From the NCBI GenBank assembly GCA_016206815.1, contig JACQQT010000010.1, positions 1 through 6,607 of the forward strand: a stretch of DNA of 6,607 nt. The letters run 5' to 3'. Shown here one piece after another: positions 5,224 through 6,607 of the stretch (the stretch's first letter is position 1; each line of letters begins with the position of its first letter). This DNA comes from Candidatus Omnitrophota bacterium. Lineage in GTDB: Bacteria > Omnitrophota > Omnitrophia > Omnitrophales > Danuiimicrobiaceae. The translations under genes and the position numbers were made by a program. Under the pieces are notes generated by a model. The model was not told where the DNA came from. It saw nothing but the letters and a program-made list of their open reading frames with translations, and did not search any database.

Positions 5224-6607
5224 ATGTTGAAGCGAAGCCGAAGAATGACCGCTTTTTTGACCGCGTTTCTTTTCGTCTTCTCCCAAATCGCCTGGCCTGA
5301 GCCGTCTGTCCCGATTGATTTCAACAAGACCGTTCAGCCGGTAAGTGAAGCGCTCCAAGCCGAATCAGCCGAAAGTCAAGAACCTACTCCCAAAACCAGT
5401 ATCGATTTCCTTGCTAATACCTCACCGCTTTCCGCCGCTGCCGCTGAAGAAAATAAAGAGCAGCCTGTCATACTTTTCGCCGCTCAGGACGAGCCCGCCC
5501 TCCAAATCATCCGCACCAAAACCGCCACCAATCGCTCCGGTCAGGTCACAGGCTTTAGTGAAGAAATCCGGGATTCGGAAGGAAACCTTCTTTATACGCT
5601 CACGCGTTCTTCCATCCGCTATGACAAGCAGGGAAGCCTGATTTCTTATAAGGACACCTTTAAGTTTCCCGATAAAACCGTCCTAACCGGCACTTATCAA
5701 AACGATACCTATCTTTTGAAAGGCACCTGGCGAAGTTCTCCCAACGGCAGCCAAGCGATCGAACGCCGCTTTGATCTCAATGCCGGCCAAAGACTTTTGA
5801 TCGACCCCGACCGCAAAGAAACCTCTCTGATCAATGATACCCTCTGGACCGGATTCGGTGAGTCCACCGTCTTGGGAGACTTTGAAGTCATCCGTTACAA
5901 GGAAACCCAGGACAAATCAGGCCGCACCACTAGCTACGAAGAGCATGTCTTCGATCCAGCCACCGGTGAGCTGCTCTACACCTTGAAGCGTACCTCGATC
6001 CGTTATGACCGCAATACCGGAGAACTCATCTCCTATAAGGACACCTTTACGTTTCCGGACAAAACCTCACTCGTCGGCACCTTTAAAGAAGGTGCTTACA
6101 TCTTGAAAGGCACCTGGCGAAGCTCACCCAACGGCAATCAAGGGATTGAACACCATTTTAATCTTACCCAAGACCAGCGGCTCCTGATTGATCCGAACCG
6201 CAAGACTTCCGCTTTCATCGGAGACACTCTCTTTACGGGATTCGGCGAGTCCACCATCATGGGAGACTTTGAAGTCATCCGTTACAAGGAGACCCAAGAC
6301 CGTGAGGGAAGAGCCACCGGTTTTGAAGAGCATGTTTTTAAGGACGGTCTTTACCTTTATCAACTGACCCACTCTTCCGTCAAGTACGACAAGGTGACAG
6401 GGGAGATGATCTTTTATAAGGATACGGTTGCATTTCAAAATAAGAAGAAGCTCACCATGACGTTTGATGCGAAAAAAAGTATGATTTTGAACGGCAATCT
6501 CCCGGACGGTTTCAGTTTCAGAAACCTCTTGATTCATGAAGTCCAGAGCCAGTATCGGGTGTTCTACAACGAGCAGGACGGATTGTTTTACGCCCACGGT
6601 CTTGATG
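5224..6607 (+). CDS. Large exported tandem-repeat protein of unknown family (3' end outside window)
   Basis: The frame is open from the ATG at 5224 to the window end (461 residues) with no stop, so the gene continues. Residues 1-7 are basic (MLKRSRR) and 8-25 hydrophobic, a signal-peptide-like segment, although no clear Ala-X-Ala site follows. Residues about 30-93 are a Pro/Ala/Glu/Ser-rich linker. From residue 95 there are three tandem units of about 129 residues starting at 95, 222 and 351. Each has VIRYKETQD, an EEHVF-like strand, a Y-rich YTLxRxSIRYD...G, SYKDTF.FPD, LKGTWRSSPNG, and a closing DTLxTGFGEST..GDFE; the third diverges after about residue 400. The strand-like pattern suggests a beta-rich surface or secreted protein. 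I recognise no family or catalytic motif. AAAGGA ends only 3 nt before the ATG, so TTG at 5227 is a possible start; ATG at 5245 would lose the basic region. Confidence 0.85.
   Translation, partial: MLKRSRRMTAFLTAFLFVFSQIAWPEPSVPIDFNKTVQPVSEALQAESAESQEPTPKTSIDFLANTSPLSAAAAEENKEQPVILFAAQDEPALQIIRTKTATNRSGQVTGFSEEIRDSEGNLLYTLTRSSIRYDKQGSLISYKDTFKFPDKTVLTGTYQNDTYLLKGTWRSSPNGSQAIERRFDLNAGQRLLIDPDRKETSLINDTLWTGFGESTVLGDFEVIRYKETQDKSGRTTSYEEHVFDPATGELLYTLKRTSIRYDRNTGELISYKDTFTFPDKTSLVGTFKEGAYILKGTWRSSPNGNQGIEHHFNLTQDQRLLIDPNRKTSAFIGDTLFTGFGESTIMGDFEVIRYKETQDREGRATGFEEHVFKDGLYLYQLTHSSVKYDKVTGEMIFYKDTVAFQNKKKLTMTFDAKKSMILNGNLPDGFSFRNLLIHEVQSQYRVFYNEQDGLFYAHGLD
5506..6607 (+). repeat. Coding tandem repeats of about 387 nt (three units, last diverged or cut)
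   Basis: Unit 1 spans 5506-5886 (381 nt), unit 2 5887-6273 (387 nt), and unit 3 6274 to the window end. Units 1 and 2 share most of their protein sequence. Exact DNA matches at a 387-nt offset include 31 nt (5873-5903 with 6260-6290) and 20 nt (5716-5735 with 6103-6122). Synonymous sites are conserved in these tracts, which points to recent duplication or gene conversion. The 6-bp difference in unit length comes from two single-codon insertions (around the PATGEL and RNTGEL turns). Confidence 0.9.

Noticed and set aside
5345..5641. Plus-strand open frame of 98 codons
   Set aside because: Out-of-frame shadow within the repeat-protein gene; its Pro/Lys/Ser-rich product is what a shifted reading gives.
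6124..6597. Long open frame on the minus strand (157 codons) at the right end
   Set aside because: It lies antisense to the repeat-protein gene, whose plus frame has a promoter, signal-like N terminus and repeat structure; the minus frame has no recognisable domain.

Overview
The window is bacterial, with short intergenic gaps, Shine-Dalgarno sites and sigma70-type promoters. Three of the six genes encode exported proteins or carry features of export: a very large sugar-binding/glycoamylase-like protein, a ComEA-like helix-hairpin-helix protein with a signal peptide, and a large repeat protein with a hydrophobic N-terminal segment. This style suggests an uncultured Gram-negative lineage such as Omnitrophota or another PVC-related phylum. 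That assignment is an inference from gene style; no rRNA or other phylogenetic marker is present.

Layout. Positions 1-3129 (+) hold the 3' part of a gene for a multidomain secreted protein, probably two beta-sandwich domains, an alpha/alpha-barrel glycoamylase-like domain and two more beta-sandwich domains. A good extended -10 promoter then drives a likely two-gene unit: a 70-residue winged-helix protein (DUF2582 type) and CutA, which starts at GTG 5 nt downstream of the first stop. CutA converges on an XRE-type regulator with a C-terminal cupin domain on the minus strand; the two stop codons share a TTAA and overlap by 4 bp.

The 211 bp between the XRE-cupin gene and the ComEA-like gene form a divergent control region. 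It has one promoter in each direction, a 9-bp AT-only dyad, and a perfect 16-bp inverted repeat placed so that the XRE-cupin mRNA should begin with a strong hairpin. The ComEA-like gene is followed by a long imperfect hairpin with a T-tract, which also has an alternative three-way-junction fold, and by two short terminator-like hairpins.

From 5224 to the window end a second large gene is open without a stop. It encodes an N-terminal signal-like segment, a low-complexity linker and at least three tandem units of about 129 residues that belong to no family I recognise. Parts of these units are nearly identical at DNA level, and its threonine codon choice differs clearly from that of the first gene.

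The genes do not form an obvious single pathway. The items most worth following up are the palindromic 5' UTR, the RNA-like structure after the ComEA-like gene, and the tandem repeat protein. I found no CRISPR array, tRNA, rRNA, transposase or complete defence system.
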